Below, piece by piece: positions 13,531 to 25,376 of a DNA stretch of 64,000 bases. The position numbers were made by a program, and so were the translations under genes. Numbering within the stretch: position 1 is the stretch's first letter; every line of letters starts with the position of its first letter. Source of the stretch: Antedon mediterranea (lineage: Eukaryota > Echinodermata > Crinoidea > Comatulida > Antedonidae); the NCBI RefSeq assembly GCF_964355755.1, contig NC_092675.1, positions 13,965,312-14,029,311 of the forward strand, given 5' to 3'. Below the pieces are notes generated by a model. It saw nothing but the letters and a program-made list of their open reading frames with translations. It was not told where the DNA came from and did not search any database.

Positions 13531-13544
13531 CAAACACAGCTGTT
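13531..13544 (+). repeat. TE1 left TSD and TIR
   Basis: CAAA (13531-13534) followed by the terminal inverted repeat CACAGCTGTT (13535-13544). The inner half CAGCTG is itself palindromic. Confidence 0.85.
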
Positions 13545-13560
13545 TCAACTAGTGTTAAGA

Positions 13561-13679
13561 TATCAGAAAAAGTCAAGCGCCCTCAGTGTTAGCAGACGAG
13601 GCTCCCCCCGAGTCGCGCGGACATATACTTTTTGTTTACAAACCATTATTTCGCGAACGCCAAATTAAATTTCGCTATC
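13561..13679 (+). other. Candidate first exon of the TE1 gene (start uncertain, no ATG)
   Basis: A comparatively GC-rich stretch (GCGCCCTCAGTG, GGCTCCCCCCGAG) ends at a strong donor-like site, TTTCGCTATC followed by GTGAGT at 13680. One frame is open from 13559 to the donor but contains no ATG, so it may be 5' untranslated or part of a longer frame. It leaves one base over, and the acceptor proposed at 14465 supplies the missing two, so the phase would fit. This is weak evidence by itself. Confidence 0.3.
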
Positions 13680-14465
13680 GTGAGTTTTTATGTAGTAAAA
13701 ACATTTTATACAAAACTAAACGATTAAAAAAAGTGTATGTTCAATTAAAAAATAAATATTTTATTGTTTCTTTACTATAAATTAATAAATAAACGACGAT
13801 ATTGTCCATTTTACTGAAATACTCTCCCGCACATAAACCAGGAAGTTGAGATAAACTGTGTAATGAAATAGTAAACAATCGTAAGTAGAAAATATCATTG
13901 TATTCTTTACTTTTTTTGTGGATATAATTCATTTTTTTAGAAAAAGAACGAACTAGAATATAGTCCATCATTATTATATAAACAAAATAATACTAGTTTT
14001 GTTAATATAGCCTGGTTCAGTTTTTAGTAAAACTCGCATATTTTGCAACCCTTTTATACATTGTTATTGTTATCGGCGAGAAAACGGTTTGGCGATAGGC
14101 TTAGAAAGTGCGTTGACGCCCGCGATGACCGTGACAGTAATGTGGGCCTAGAATGAACCTAGGCCGAAAGATAGAAAATTCGTAATAGTTAAACCTTTAA
14201 TTACCATAATCCTAAATGTAATCATTATAACTGTTACCAAATAATTAATGGCATGTGTTTATAATAATAATTATTGCTTTCCTGGTGCATTTTTAGGCTA
14301 GCTGGTGGGACTGAGTGACAGTCACAGCCTAGGCTAGGCCTTAATATTAATACATTTTTACAGCATAATAATGGTTTAATATTTTGGCTATTAGCTCTCT
14401 TGTTTGGATTTGTTTGGACACAAAACTGAAGTACTGTAGATTTAAAAATTGATTTATTTTTAAAG
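13680..14465. other. TE1 left internal region, no convincing gene
   Basis: AT-rich unique sequence with scattered AGGCC/GGCCT motifs (GCCTAGGCTAGGCC near 14322). It would be the first intron of the proposed TE1 gene if the donor at 13680 is used. The open frames on either strand here are short and lack supporting signals. Confidence 0.4.
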
Positions 14466-15697
14466 AAAAGTACAGTTGCATCTATTGTTTTTGTAATCAA
14501 GATGACATCAGAACCAACAATGTTCCTCAAGCCTGTAGATATCTCAAGGCCTACAAGTCTATTGTAGACCATGGCAGTGAACAAAAAGAAGCAAAACAAT
14601 ATCGCACAGCGTTGTTAGACCATACCTGGTAGACATTGAATTAAACAGGGTAGGTAAATAATCATAACCACCTCTTTAGAAAGTTTAATACACACTCCAA
14701 ACAATGAAATGTGTGTTTGTACTTCATATTATTTATTAAAGAACAATGTTAGTATAAAATAACTGTCGAAACAAACAATTGTTACAGTAATTTATAAATA
14801 TACCTCTTTTCTTTATTAAATATTCCCTCAATCAACTATTTTTCCAGGTGTCAATATGTTATAATATTCAACATGCGACAGGTTGCTGACATCTTGACTG
14901 GTAAATTCAAATGTTGTTTCAACTTTACATTGACATTACATAATAACTCAATTGGTCAAGTTGCTCTTTAAATATACATTGTCCCTTTGAGCATAGAATT
15001 TCAAAATTGTTTATCCTATTTTTATGCATAATAAAGCAAACCTTTGGCTGGAACTTATTTTCCTATGAATTATCCATATATTATCATTATCTGCTACAAG
15101 AAATAGTTGTTAACATTTTTAAAATATAATAATTTTGATGCTCATTTTTTATGCAGATTGACATTTATTTGGTTGACCAATATTGTTTAATCTCAGGTGA
15201 TCATCTAGCAGAAAGAGAAAATCAGAAGCTGCAGCACATTGACATGCTACAAAGTACAATGATTAAAATCCAGTCTTTAGAAGAGAATCAAGAGCATTTA
15301 AGAAATGAACTCTCAGTGTCACTTGTGACAAAACAGCATAGTAAGATTGCAGAGACTGGCCACAGAATAAATCTAAAAGAACAAGAGGTCAAAGACTTGG
15401 TCAGTCCTACATTATACACCTTTAAAATTATGTCTAAAACATGCAAATACTATAAAAATTAATGCCATATTTCTTTTATATATTTTATATAGCGAACTAC
15501 TATGAACCAAGAGATTTGAAACTGGACCTCTATGTACAAAAATGGACGAGGTATTTAGAAAAAATAAATTCCTCGACAGCAGTACCATGGAAAAAGTTTT
15601 GTGGGAAATCATGAAGTCACATCTGACGTTTATTTCACCTGAGATCCAGCATGAAGTAACTAGGCCGGTAACTAAGTGGAGAAAAGTTGAGGAATAG
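14466..15697 (+). CDS. Spliced gene of unknown function carried by TE1 (four exons predicted by hand)
   Basis: Exons proposed: 14466-14628, 14848-14900, 15197-15399 and 15512-15697. Each joins the next in phase with no stop, ending at TAG 15695-15697; about 200 residues are readable. Exon 1 has a C-x2-C-x-C cluster (SCIYCFCN) and is rich in charged residues. Exon 2 is flanked by a very good acceptor (TATTTTTCCAG) and donor (CTG/GTAAAT). Exon 3 begins after TTTAATCTCAG and encodes a likely coiled coil (heptad-like Leu/Ile/Met, Glu/Lys/Gln rich, e.g. IQSLEENQEHLRNEL). Exon 4 encodes MDEVFRKNKFLDSS and ends KWRKVEE. The donor of exon 3 (GTCAGT) and the acceptor of exon 4 (ACCAAG) are weak. There is no start codon before exon 2, so the 5' end is missing or lies in the candidate exon at 13561-13679. 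I do not recognise the family. It could be an accessory protein of the element or captured host exons. Confidence 0.45.
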
Positions 15698-15862
15698 TTT
15701 GCTATTTCTCAGTTAATTGTTACAGTATTGCATATTATTATGTACAGTATACTGTATGAATGGTAGTATTTTTGTGTGTTATTGCTAGAACAACGATTTT
15801 GAAAATATTTAACAAATGGTATATGAATTGTAATTGAATTTAATTTTTGGGAAGCTATTTAA
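15698..15862. other. TE1 sequence downstream of the proposed stop codon
   Basis: AT-rich, with CAGTATACTGTA-type motifs. It is a probable 3' untranslated region of the preceding gene. The first clear AATAAA downstream is at 16292-16297, inside the duplicated segment. Confidence 0.35.
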
Positions 15863-16300
15863 TTTTAATTTGGTTTATATATATTATTGATTGATAACGG
15901 AAATTGATGTTATTTAGTGATTTAGATTGTGATTGCATATATAATACAATACAAATATGAAAGAAATATGCATTTATAATTAAATATCTAATGTCGCAGT
16001 ACTCTATAGCTTCTTTCTATTAATATATTACAGATCTTTGACTAAGACATGCTAGGTAGGCTGCTAGTCTTTAACCTGCTGATGATGTAGCCTAGCCTAT
16101 ATAGTATAGGCCTAGCTAGGCCTGTAACCTGGCCTACTCTGTACTCCTCTCTCCCAATATGAATGATTATTAAAAAAGCTTAGGCCTAGGCTAGGCCTAA
16201 TTTTTAATTAAGACCAGGAACAAGTAATTAATCAGCTTTATAACAGGTCAACTGTCACTCAGGCCCCCGAATAGACATGTTTACGTGTTAAAATAAACAG
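15863..16300 (+). repeat. TE1 internal duplication, copy 1
   Basis: About 438 bp from TTTTAATTTGGTTTAT to AAAATAAACAG. It is repeated almost exactly from 16309, at an offset of 446 at its left end. It contains paired AGGCCT palindromes and GCTTAGGCCTAGGCTAGGCC. It ends in AATAAA, a possible poly(A) signal. Confidence 0.9.
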
Positions 16301-16308
16301 TTATTTTA

Positions 16309-16764
16309 TTTTAATTTGGTTTATATATTAATAATTATTTATTGATAACGGAAATTGATGTTATTTACTGATTTAGATTGTGATTGCATATCAAAATAAT
16401 AAATATACAATACAAATATGAAAGAAATATGCATTTATGATTAAATATCTAATGTCACAGTACTCTATAGCTTCTTTCTATTAATATATTACAGATCTTT
16501 GACTACGACATGCTAGGTAGGCTGCTAGCCTTTAACCTGCAGATGATGTAGCCTAGCCTATTATATAATATAGGCCTAGCTAGGCCTGTAGCCTGGCCTA
16601 CTCTGTACTCCTCTCCCAATATGAATGATTATTAAAAAAGCTTAGGCCTAGACTAGGCCTAATTTTTAATTAGGACCAGGAACAAGTAATTAATCAGCTT
16701 TATAACAGGTCAACTGTCACTCAGGCCCTCCGAATATACATGTTTACGTGTTAAAAATAAACAG
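16309..16764 (+). repeat. TE1 internal duplication, copy 2
   Basis: Near-identical to 15863-16300. Differences include small AT indels (TATTAATAATTATTTATTG versus TATATTATTGATTG), TCGCAGTACT to TCACAGTACT, and ATTAAGACC to ATTAGGACC. High identity means the duplication is recent compared with most features of the element. Confidence 0.9.
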
Positions 16765-17287
16765 CCATTAGTCTTACACAGCTGGTTTTAACCACGCAAG
16801 GGAGCCTGGGCATAGCCTATTATAAGCTAGCATAGGAAAAAATCCAGCCAGGCAATATGAATACAATCCTTGTTAAAACATTCAAGGATAACTAAAGTAT
16901 CCAACTAAATCAAAGAATTCAACAGAAAAAATTATTTTTAAACTGATATGGAAAACAACATTTATACCTACTTTTTTAAATGTATCGCTTGAGAAAAAAA
17001 CTGGCGTTGGGTGTACAATTTTCAATTACATTACCTCTTAAAATCCACGTGATAAAACGACGACAACATGTTTTTCACCTTCATCCAGGGTTGTTCTAAT
17101 GAATATTCATTATTTTTCTGACTTTCGCGGTCTTTATTTGTTTTTATTGGCTATTAAAAAACAGTCGTTTTATGCTTGATTGCTTCCGGGTTTCCTCATG
17201 TGGTTTGTATACAATATGTTTTCGGAATCGCTACTCCATAAAACGCTATGAAACGTTGGGGGCGCTGCACTTAATTCATATTTCTGG
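16765..17287. other. TE1 right subterminal region, no gene seen
   Basis: Unique sequence with no supported reading frame. It contains GGGGGCGCTGCAC near the right end. The left end has a related GCGCCCTCAGTG, but the two are not an exact inverted repeat. Confidence 0.5.
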
Positions 17288-17301
17288 AACAGCTGTGCAA
17301 A
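17288..17301 (+). repeat. TE1 right TIR and TSD
   Basis: AACAGCTGTG (17288-17297), reverse complement of the left end, followed by CAAA (17298-17301), after which the satellite resumes as GGGTTTAGAATAGC. Confidence 0.85.
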
Positions 17302-17889
17302 GGGTTTAGAATAGCTTCAAATCGCATTTTGAGACGTTTTAGACCATTTTGTGATTTTCGAAAAAACTTGTTAACATAAAAACAAAAAAGTGCTTAGAAT
17401 AGCTTCAAATCGCATTTGGAAACGTTTTAGACCATTTTGTGATTTTCGAAAAAAATTGTTAACATAAAAACACCAAAGTGCTTAGAATCACATTATAAAC
17501 CGTTTTAGACCATTTTGAGCATTTCAATAACAATTTTCACACAAAAACATCAAAGAGCACAAAATAGCTTAATATCGTATTTAAAAATGTTTTAGACCAT
17601 TTTGAGCATTTAGATAAAACTTTTTCATACAAAACACCAAAGTGCTTAGAATAGCTTCAAATCGCATTTGGAGACGGTTTAGACCATTTTGTGATTTTGA
17701 AAAAACTTGTTAACATAAAAACACCAAAGTGCTTAGAATAGCTTCAAATCGCATTTGGAGACGTTTTAGACCATTTTGTGATTTTCGAAAAAACTTGTTA
17801 ACATAAAAACACCAAAGTGCTTAGAATAGCTTCAAATCACATTTGGAGACGTTTTAGACCATTTTGTGATTTTTGAAAAAACTTGTTAA

Positions 17890-20090
17890 CATAAAAACAC
17901 CAAAGTGCTTAGAATCACATTATAAACCGTTTTAGACCATTTTGAGCATTTCAATAACAATTTTCACACAAAAACATCAAAGAGCACAAAATAGCTTAAT
18001 ATCGTATTTAAAAATGTTTTAGACCATTTTGAGCATTTAGATAAAACTTTTTCACACAAAACACCAAAGTGCTTAGAATAGCTTCAAATCGAATTTGGAG
18101 ACGGTTTAGACCATTTTGTGATTTTGAAAAAACTTGTTAACATAAAAACACCAAAGTGCTTAGAATAGCTTCAAATTGCATTTGGAGACGTTTTAGACTA
18201 TTTTGTGATTTTCGAAAAAACTTGTTAACATAAAAACACCAAAGTGCTTAGAATAGCTTAAAATCGTATTTGGAGACGTTTTATACCATTTTGAGATTTT
18301 CGAAAAAACTTGGTTACACAAAAACATCAAAGTGCTTAAAATCACATTATAAACCGTTTTAGACCATTTTGAGCATTTCGATAACACTTTTCACATAAAA
18401 ACTTCAAAGAGCACAAAATAGCTTAATATCGTATTTAAAAACGTTTTAGACCATTTTGAGCATTTCGACAAAACTTTTTCACACAAAACACCAAAGTGCT
18501 TAGAATAGCTTCAAATCGCATTTGGAGACGTTTTAGACCAATTTGTGCATTTCGATGAAACTTGATTACACAAAAACATCAAAGTGCTTAAAATCACATT
18601 ATAAACCGTTTTAGACCATTTTGAGCATTTCGATAACACTTTTCACACAAAAACATCAAAGAGCACAAAATAGCTTAATATCGTATTTAAAAACGTTTTA
18701 GACCATTTTGAGCATTTAGACAAAACTTTTTCACACAAAACTCCAAAGTGCTTAGAATAGCTTCAAATCGCATTTGGAGACGTTTTAGAACATTTTGTGT
18801 TTTTCGAAAAAACCTGTTAACATAAAAACACCAAAGTGCTTAGAATAGCTTCAAATCGCATTTGGAGACTATTTAGACCATTTTGTGATTTTTGAAAAAA
18901 CTTGTTAACATAAAAACACGAAAGTGCTTAGAATAGCTTCAAATCGCATTTGGAAACGTTTTAGACCATTTTGTGATTTTCGAAAAAGATTGTTAACATA
19001 AAAACACCAATGTGCTTAGAATCACATTATACACCGTTTTAGACCATTTTGAGCATTTCGATAACAATTTTCACACAAAAACATCAAAGGGCACAAAATA
19101 GCTTAATATCGTATTTAAAAATGTTTTAGACCATTTTGAGCATTTAGATAAAACTTTTTCACACAAAACACCAAAGTGCTTAGAATAGCTTCAAATCGCA
19201 TTTGGAGACGGTTTAGAACATTTTGTGATTTTGAAAAAACTTGTTAACATAAAAACACCAAAGTGCTTAGAATAGCTTCAAATCGCATTTGGAGACGTTT
19301 TAGACCATTTTGTGATTTTCGAAAAAACTTGTTAACATAAAAACACCAAAGTGCTTAGAATAGCTTCAAATCGTATTTGGAGACGTTTTAGACCATTTTG
19401 AGATTTTCGAAAAAACTTGGTTAAACAAAAACATCAAAGTGCTTAAAATCACATTATAAACCGTTTTAGACCATTTTGAGCATTTCGATAACACTTTTCA
19501 CACAAAAACATCAAAGAGCACAAAATAGCTTAATATCGTATCTAAAAACGTTTTAGACCATTTTGAGCATTTCGACAAAACTTTTTCACACAAAACACCA
19601 AAGTGCTTAGAATAGCTTCAAATCGCATTTGGAGACGTTTTAGACCAATTTGTGCATTTCGATGAAACTTGATTACACAAAAACATCAAAGTGCTTAAAA
19701 TCACATTATAAACCGTTTTAGACCATTTTGAGCATTTCGATAACACTTTTCACACAAAAACATCAAAGAGCACAAAATAGCTTAATATCGTATTTAAAAA
19801 CGTTTTAGACCATTTTGAGCATTTAGACAAAACTTTTTCACACAAAACACCAAAGTGCTTAGAATAGCTTCAAATCGCATTTGGAGACGTTTTAGACCAT
19901 TTTGTGCATTTCGATGAAACTTGGTTACACAAAAACATCAAAGTGCTTAAAATCACATTATAAATCGTTTTAGACCATTTTGAGCATTTCGACAAAACTT
20001 TTTCACACAAAATACCAAAGTGCTTAGAATAGCTTCAAATCGCATTTGGAGACGTTTTAGACCATTTTGTGATTTTCGAAAAAACTTTTT
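17890..20090 (+). repeat. 2.2-kb duplicated block J, copy 1
   Basis: Partner at 37306-39506 with offset 19416: TCAAATTGCA 18171/37587, the GGAGACTATT monomer 18861/38277 and CATTATACACCG 19025/38441. Related copies with the same markers lie near 48000-49500, 51700-53600 and 56700-58600, so this is one of the most amplified blocks. Confidence 0.78.
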
Positions 20091-23000
20091 AACATAAAAA
20101 CACGAAAGTGCTTAGAATAGCTTCAAATCGCATTTGGAAACGTTTTAGACCATTTTGTGATTTTCGAAAAAACTTGTTAACATAAAAACACGAAAGTGCT
20201 TAGAATAGCTTCAAATCGCATTTGGAAACGTTTTAGACCATTTTGTGATTTTCGAAAAAAATTGTTAACATAAAAACACCAAAGTGCTTAGAATCACATT
20301 ATAAACCGTTTTAGACCATTTTGAGCATTTCGATAACAATTTTCACACAAAAACATCAAAGAGCACAAAATAGCTTAATATCGTATTTAAAAATGTTTTA
20401 GACCATTTTGAGCATTTGGATAAAACTTTTTCACACAAAACACCAAAGTGCTTAGAATAGCTTCAAATCGCATTTGGAGAGGTTTTAGACCATTTTGTGA
20501 TTTTTGAAAAAAAATGTTAACATAAAAACACCAAAGTGCTTAGAATAGCTTCAAATCACATTTGGAGACGTTTTAGACCATTTTGTGATATTCGAAAAAA
20601 CTTGTTAACATAAAAACACGAAAGTGCTTAGAATAGCTTCAAATCGCATTTGGAAACGTTTTAGACCATTTTGTGATTTTCGAAAAAACTTGTTAACATA
20701 AAAACACCAAAGTGCTTAGAATAGCTTCAAATCGCATTTGGAAACGTTTTAGACCATTTTGTTATTTTCGAAAAAAATTGTTAACATAAAAACACCAAAG
20801 TGCTTAGAATCACATTATAAACCGTTTTAGACCATTTTTAGCATTTCGATAACAATTTTCACACAAAAACATCAAAGAGCAAAAAATAGCTTAATATAGC
20901 ATTTAAAAATGTTTTAGACCATTTTGAGCATTTAGATAAAATTTTTCACACAAAACACCAAAGTGCTTAGAATAGCTTCAAATCGCATTTGGAGACGTTT
21001 TAGACCATTTTGTGATTTTTGAAAAAACTTGTTAACATAAAAACACCAAAGTGCTTAGAATAGCTTCAAATCACATTTGGAGACGTTTTAGACCATTTTG
21101 TGATTTTCGAAAAAACTTGTTAACATAAAAACACGAAAGTGCTTAGAATAGCTTCAAATCGAATTTGGAAACGTTTTAGACCATTTTGTGATTTTCGAAA
21201 AAACTTGTTAACATAAAAACACGAAAGTGCTTAGAATAGCTTCAAATCGTATTTGGAAACGTTTTAGACCATTTTGTGATTTTCGAAAAAAATTGTTAAC
21301 ATAAAAACACCAAAGTGCTTAGAATCACATTATAAACCGTTTTAGACCATTTTGAGCATTTCGATAACAATTTTCACACAAAAACATCAAAGAGCACAAA
21401 ATAGCTTAATATCGTATTTAAAAATGTTTTAGACCATTTTGAGCATTTAGATAAAACTTTTTCACACAAAACACCAAACTGCTTAGAATAGCTTCAAATC
21501 GCATTTGGAGACGTTTTAGACCATTTTGTGATTTTTGAAAAAACTTGTTACCATAAAAACACCAAAGTGCTTAGAATAGCTTCAAATCACATTTGGAGAC
21601 GTTTTAGACCATTTTGTGATTTTTGAAAAAACATGTTAACATAAAAACACGAAAGTGCTTAGAATAGCTTCAAATCACATTTGGAGACGTTTTAGACCAT
21701 TTTGTGATTTTTGAAAAAACTTGTTAACATAAAAACATGAAAGTGCTTAGAATAGCTTCAAATCGCATTTGGAAACGTTTTAGACCATTTTGTGATTTTT
21801 GAAAAAACTTGTTAACATAAAAACACCAAAGTGCTTAGAATAGCTTCAAATCACATTTGGAGACGTTTTAGACCATTTTGTGATTTTCGAAAAAACTTGT
21901 TAACATAAAAACACGAAAGTGCTTAGAATAGCTTAAAATCGCATTTGGAGACGTTTTAGACCATTTTGTGATTTTCGAAAAAACTTGTTAACATAAAAAC
22001 ACCAAAGTGCTTAGAATAGCGTCAAATCGTATTTGGAGACGTTTTAGACCATTTTGTGCATTTCGATGAAACTTGGTTACACAAAAACATCAAAGTGCTT
22101 AAAATCACATTATAAATCGTTTTAGACCATTTTGAGCATTTAGATAAAACTTTTTCACACAAAACACCAAAGTGCTTAGAATAGCTTCAAATCGCATTTG
22201 GAGACGTTTTAGACCATTTTGTGATTTTTGAAAAAACTTGTTAACATAAAAACACCAAAGTGCTTAGAATAGCTTCAAATCGCATTTGGAGACGTTTTAG
22301 ACCAATTTGTGATTTTCGAAAAAATTTATTAACATAAAAATACCAAAGTGTTTAGAATAGCTTAAAATCGCATTTGGAGACGTTTTAGACCATTTTGTGA
22401 TTTTCGAAAAAACTTTTTAACATAAAAACACCAAAGTGCTTAGAATAGCTTCAAATCGCATTTGGAGACGTTTTAGACCATTTTGTGATTTTTGAAAAAA
22501 CTTGTTAACATAAAAACACCAAAGTGCTTAGAATAGCTTCAAATCGTATTTAGAGACGTTTTAGACCATTTTGTGCATTTCGATGAAACTTGGTTATACA
22601 AAAACATAAAAGTGCTTAAAATCACATTATAAACCATTTTAGACCATTTTGAGCATTTCGATAACACTTTTCACACAAAAACATCAAAGAGCACAAAATA
22701 GCTTAATATCGTATTTAAAAACGTTTTAGACCATTTTGAGCATTTCGACAAAACTTTTTCACACAAAACACCAAAGTGCTTAGAATAGCTTCAAATCGCA
22801 TTTGGAGACGTTTTAGACCATTTTGTGATTTTCGAAAAAACTTGTTAACATAAAAACATCAAAGTGTACAGAATAACTTCAAATCGCATTTGGAGACCGT
22901 TTTAGGCCAATTTGTGATTTTCGAAAAAACTTGTAAACCTAAAAATACCAAAGTGTTTAGATAAGCTTCAAATCGCATTTGGAGACGTTTTAGACCATTT

Positions 23001-25288
23001 TGTGATTTTCGAAAAAACTTGTTAACATAAAAACACCAAAGTGCTTAGAATAGCTTCAAATCGCATTTGGAGACATTTTAGACCAATTTGTGATTTTTGA
23101 AAAAACTTGTTAACATAAAAACACCAAAGTGCTTACAATAGCTTCAAATCGTATTTGGAGACGTTTTAGACCTTTTTGAGATTTTCGAAAAAAATTGTTA
23201 ACATAAAAACACAAAAGTGCTTAGAATCACATTATAAACCGTTTTAGACCATTTTGAGCATTTCGATAACAATTTTCACACAAAAACATCAAAGAGCACA
23301 AAATAGCTTAATATCGTATTTAAAAATGTTTTAGACCATTTTGAGCATTTTGATAAAACTTTTTCACACAAAACACCAAAGTGCTTAGAATAGCTTCAAA
23401 TCGCATTTGGAGACGTTTTAGACCATTTTGTGATTTTTGAAAAAACTTGTTAACATAAAAACACCAAAGTGCTTAGAATAGCTTCAAATCGCATTTGGAA
23501 ACGTTTTAGACCATTTGCTGATTTTCGAAAAAGATTGTTAACATAAAAACACCAAAGTGCTTAGAATCACATTATAAACCGTTTTAGACCATTTTGAGCA
23601 TTTCGATAACAATTTTCACACAAAAACATCAAAGAGCACAAAATAGCTTAATATCGTATTTAAAAATGTTTTAGACCATTTTGAGCATTTAGATAAAACT
23701 TTTTCACACAAAACACCAAAGTGCTTAGAATAGCTTCAAATCGCATTTGGAGACGGTTTAGACCATTTTGTGATTTTGAAAAAACTTGTTAACATAAAAA
23801 CACCAAAGTGCATAGAATAGCTTCAAATCGCATTTGGAGACGTTTTAGACCATTTTGTGATTTTCGAAAAAACTTGTTAACATAAAAACACCAAAGTGCT
23901 TAGATAAGCTTCAAATCGTATTTGGAGACGTTTTAGACCATTTTGAGATTTTCGAAAAAACTTGGTTACACAAAAACATCAAAGTGCTTAAAATCACATT
24001 ATAAACCGTTTTAGACCATTTTGAGCATTTCGATAACACTTTTCACACAAAAACATCAAAGAGCACAAAATAGCTTAATATCGTATTTAAAAACGTTTTA
24101 GACCATTTTGAGCATTTCGACAAAACTTTTTCACACAAAACACCAAAGTGCTTAGAATAGCTTCAAATCGCATTTGGAGACGTTTTAGACCAATTTGTGC
24201 ATTTCGATGAAACTTGATTACACAAAAAACATCAAAGTGCTTAAAATCACATTATAAACCGTTTTAGACCATTTTGAGCATTTCGATAACACTTTTCACA
24301 CAAAAACATCAAAGAGCACAAAATAGCTTAATATCGTATTTAAAAACGTTTTAGACCATTTTGAGCATTTAGACAAAACTTTTTCACACAAAACACCAAA
24401 GTCCTTAGAATAGCTTCAAATCGCATTTGGAGACGTTTTAGACCATTTTGTGATTTTTGAAAAAATTTGTTAACATAAAAACACCAAAGTGCTTAGAATA
24501 GCTTCAAATCACATTTGGAGACGTTTTAGACCATTTTGTGATTTTCGAAAAAACTTGTTAACATAAAAACACGAAAGTGCTTAGAATAGCCTCAAATCGC
24601 ATTTGGAAACGTTTTAGACCATTTTGTGATTTTCGAAAAAACTTGTTAACATAAAAACACGAAAGTGCTTAGAATCACATTATAAACCGTTTTAGACCAT
24701 TTTGAGCATTTCGATAACAATTTTCACACAAAAACATCAAAGAGCACAAAATAGCTTAATATCGTATTTAAAAATGTTTTAGACCATTTTGAGCATTTAG
24801 ATAAAACTTTTTCACACAAAACACCAAAGTGCTTAGAATAGCTTCAAATCGCATTTGGAGACGTTTTAGACCATTTTGTGATTTTTGAAAAAACTTGTTA
24901 ACATAAAAACACCAAAGTGCTTAGAATAGCTTCAAATCACATTTGGAGATGTTTTAGACCATTTTGTGATTTTTGAAAAAACTTGTTAACATAAAAACAC
25001 GAAAGTGCTTAGAATAGCTTCAAATCACATTTGGAGACGTTTTAGACCATTTTGTGATTTTTGAAAAAACTTGTTAACATAAAAACACGAAAGTGCTTAG
25101 AATAGCTTCAAATCGCATTTGGAAACGTTTTAGACCATTTTGTGATTTTCGAAAAAGATTGTTAACATAAAAACACCAATGTGCTTAGAATCACATTATA
25201 AACCGTTTTAGACCATTTTGAGCATTTCGATAACAATTTTCACACAAAAACATCAAAGAGCACAAAATAGCTTAATATCGTATTTATA

Positions 25289-25376
25289 AATGTTTTAGAC
25301 CATTTTGTGATTTTCGAAAAAACTTTTTCACACAAAACACCAAAGTGCTTAGAATAGCTTCAAATCGCATTTGGAG
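25289..25376 (+). repeat. Hybrid B2/A monomer
   Basis: A B2 head (TATTTATAAATG) passes through the shared core into an A-type middle (GTGATTTTCGAAAAAAC) and then back to a B2 tail (TTTTTCACACAAAACACC). This mosaic indicates conversion or double exchange between monomer types. Further hybrids occur nearby at about 25680-25770, where a B1 head has a C tail. Confidence 0.7.

Larger units (their letters stand above)
1..13534 (+). repeat. 88-bp satellite array, segment 1
   Basis: Tandem head-to-tail satellite. The A monomer, phased from AGAATAGCTT, recurs every 88 bp (for example starts at 16 and 104). It is about 32% GC (32 A, 28 T, 14 G, 14 C in the consensus). B1/B2 pairs interrupt the A runs at regular intervals. 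The first 5.3 kb is dominated by the 516-bp hexameric higher-order repeat. From about 5.3 kb onward C monomers, with GCATTTCGATGAAAC instead of GATTTTCGAAAAAAC, become frequent and A runs shorten to one to four. All monomers point the same way. No gene is visible. The array enters from the left edge and ends at the TE1 insertion; the last four bases (CAAA) are the TE1 target duplication. Confidence 0.98.
13535..17297. mobile_element. TE1: DNA transposon with CACAGCTGTT inverted ends, 4-bp TSD
   Basis: A 3763-bp unique island interrupts the satellite. It begins CACAGCTGTT and ends AACAGCTGTG, a perfect 10-bp inverted repeat (12 bp with one mismatch). It is flanked on both sides by CAAA. The uninterrupted satellite sequence CACCAAAGGGTTTAG, seen for example at 54501-54515, contains one CAAA, so this is a true target duplication. 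CAC-type ends with 4-bp duplications are reported for some cut-and-paste families such as Chapaev in the CMC group; assignment here is tentative. No recognisable transposase was found. The element carries a spliced gene of unknown function (14466-15697) and a 0.45-kb internal duplication (15863-16764). Confidence 0.85.

Noticed and set aside
13741-13971. 76-residue minus-strand open frame in TE1
   Set aside because: AT-rich, low-complexity composition and no supporting signals.
14234-14599. 121-residue minus-strand open frame in TE1
   Set aside because: It lies opposite the proposed plus-strand exon at 14466-14628 and has no splice or start support; it reads as the shadow of that exon.
15491-15614. 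Alternative frame of TE1 exon 4 starting after TATATAG (NYYEPRDLKLD...)
   Set aside because: It is open for about 40 codons, but its phase does not fit the end of the coiled-coil exon. The MDEVFRKNKF frame is longer and fits. A frameshifted or dual reading cannot be excluded.
13535-17297. TE1 length (3763 bp) equals the 3763-bp offset between the 46.7- and 50.5-kb blocks
   Set aside because: The second number is a satellite block spacing with no TE1 sequence in it; coincidence.
18193-18387. Open frames on the minus strand of the satellite beginning MLSKCSKWSKT (also 25284-25487, 39705-39911, 53841-54047)
   Set aside because: They are translations of the repeat itself. The 88-bp period rotates the frame every monomer, and the similar peptides simply mirror duplicated blocks. 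There is no start context, splice signal or codon bias.
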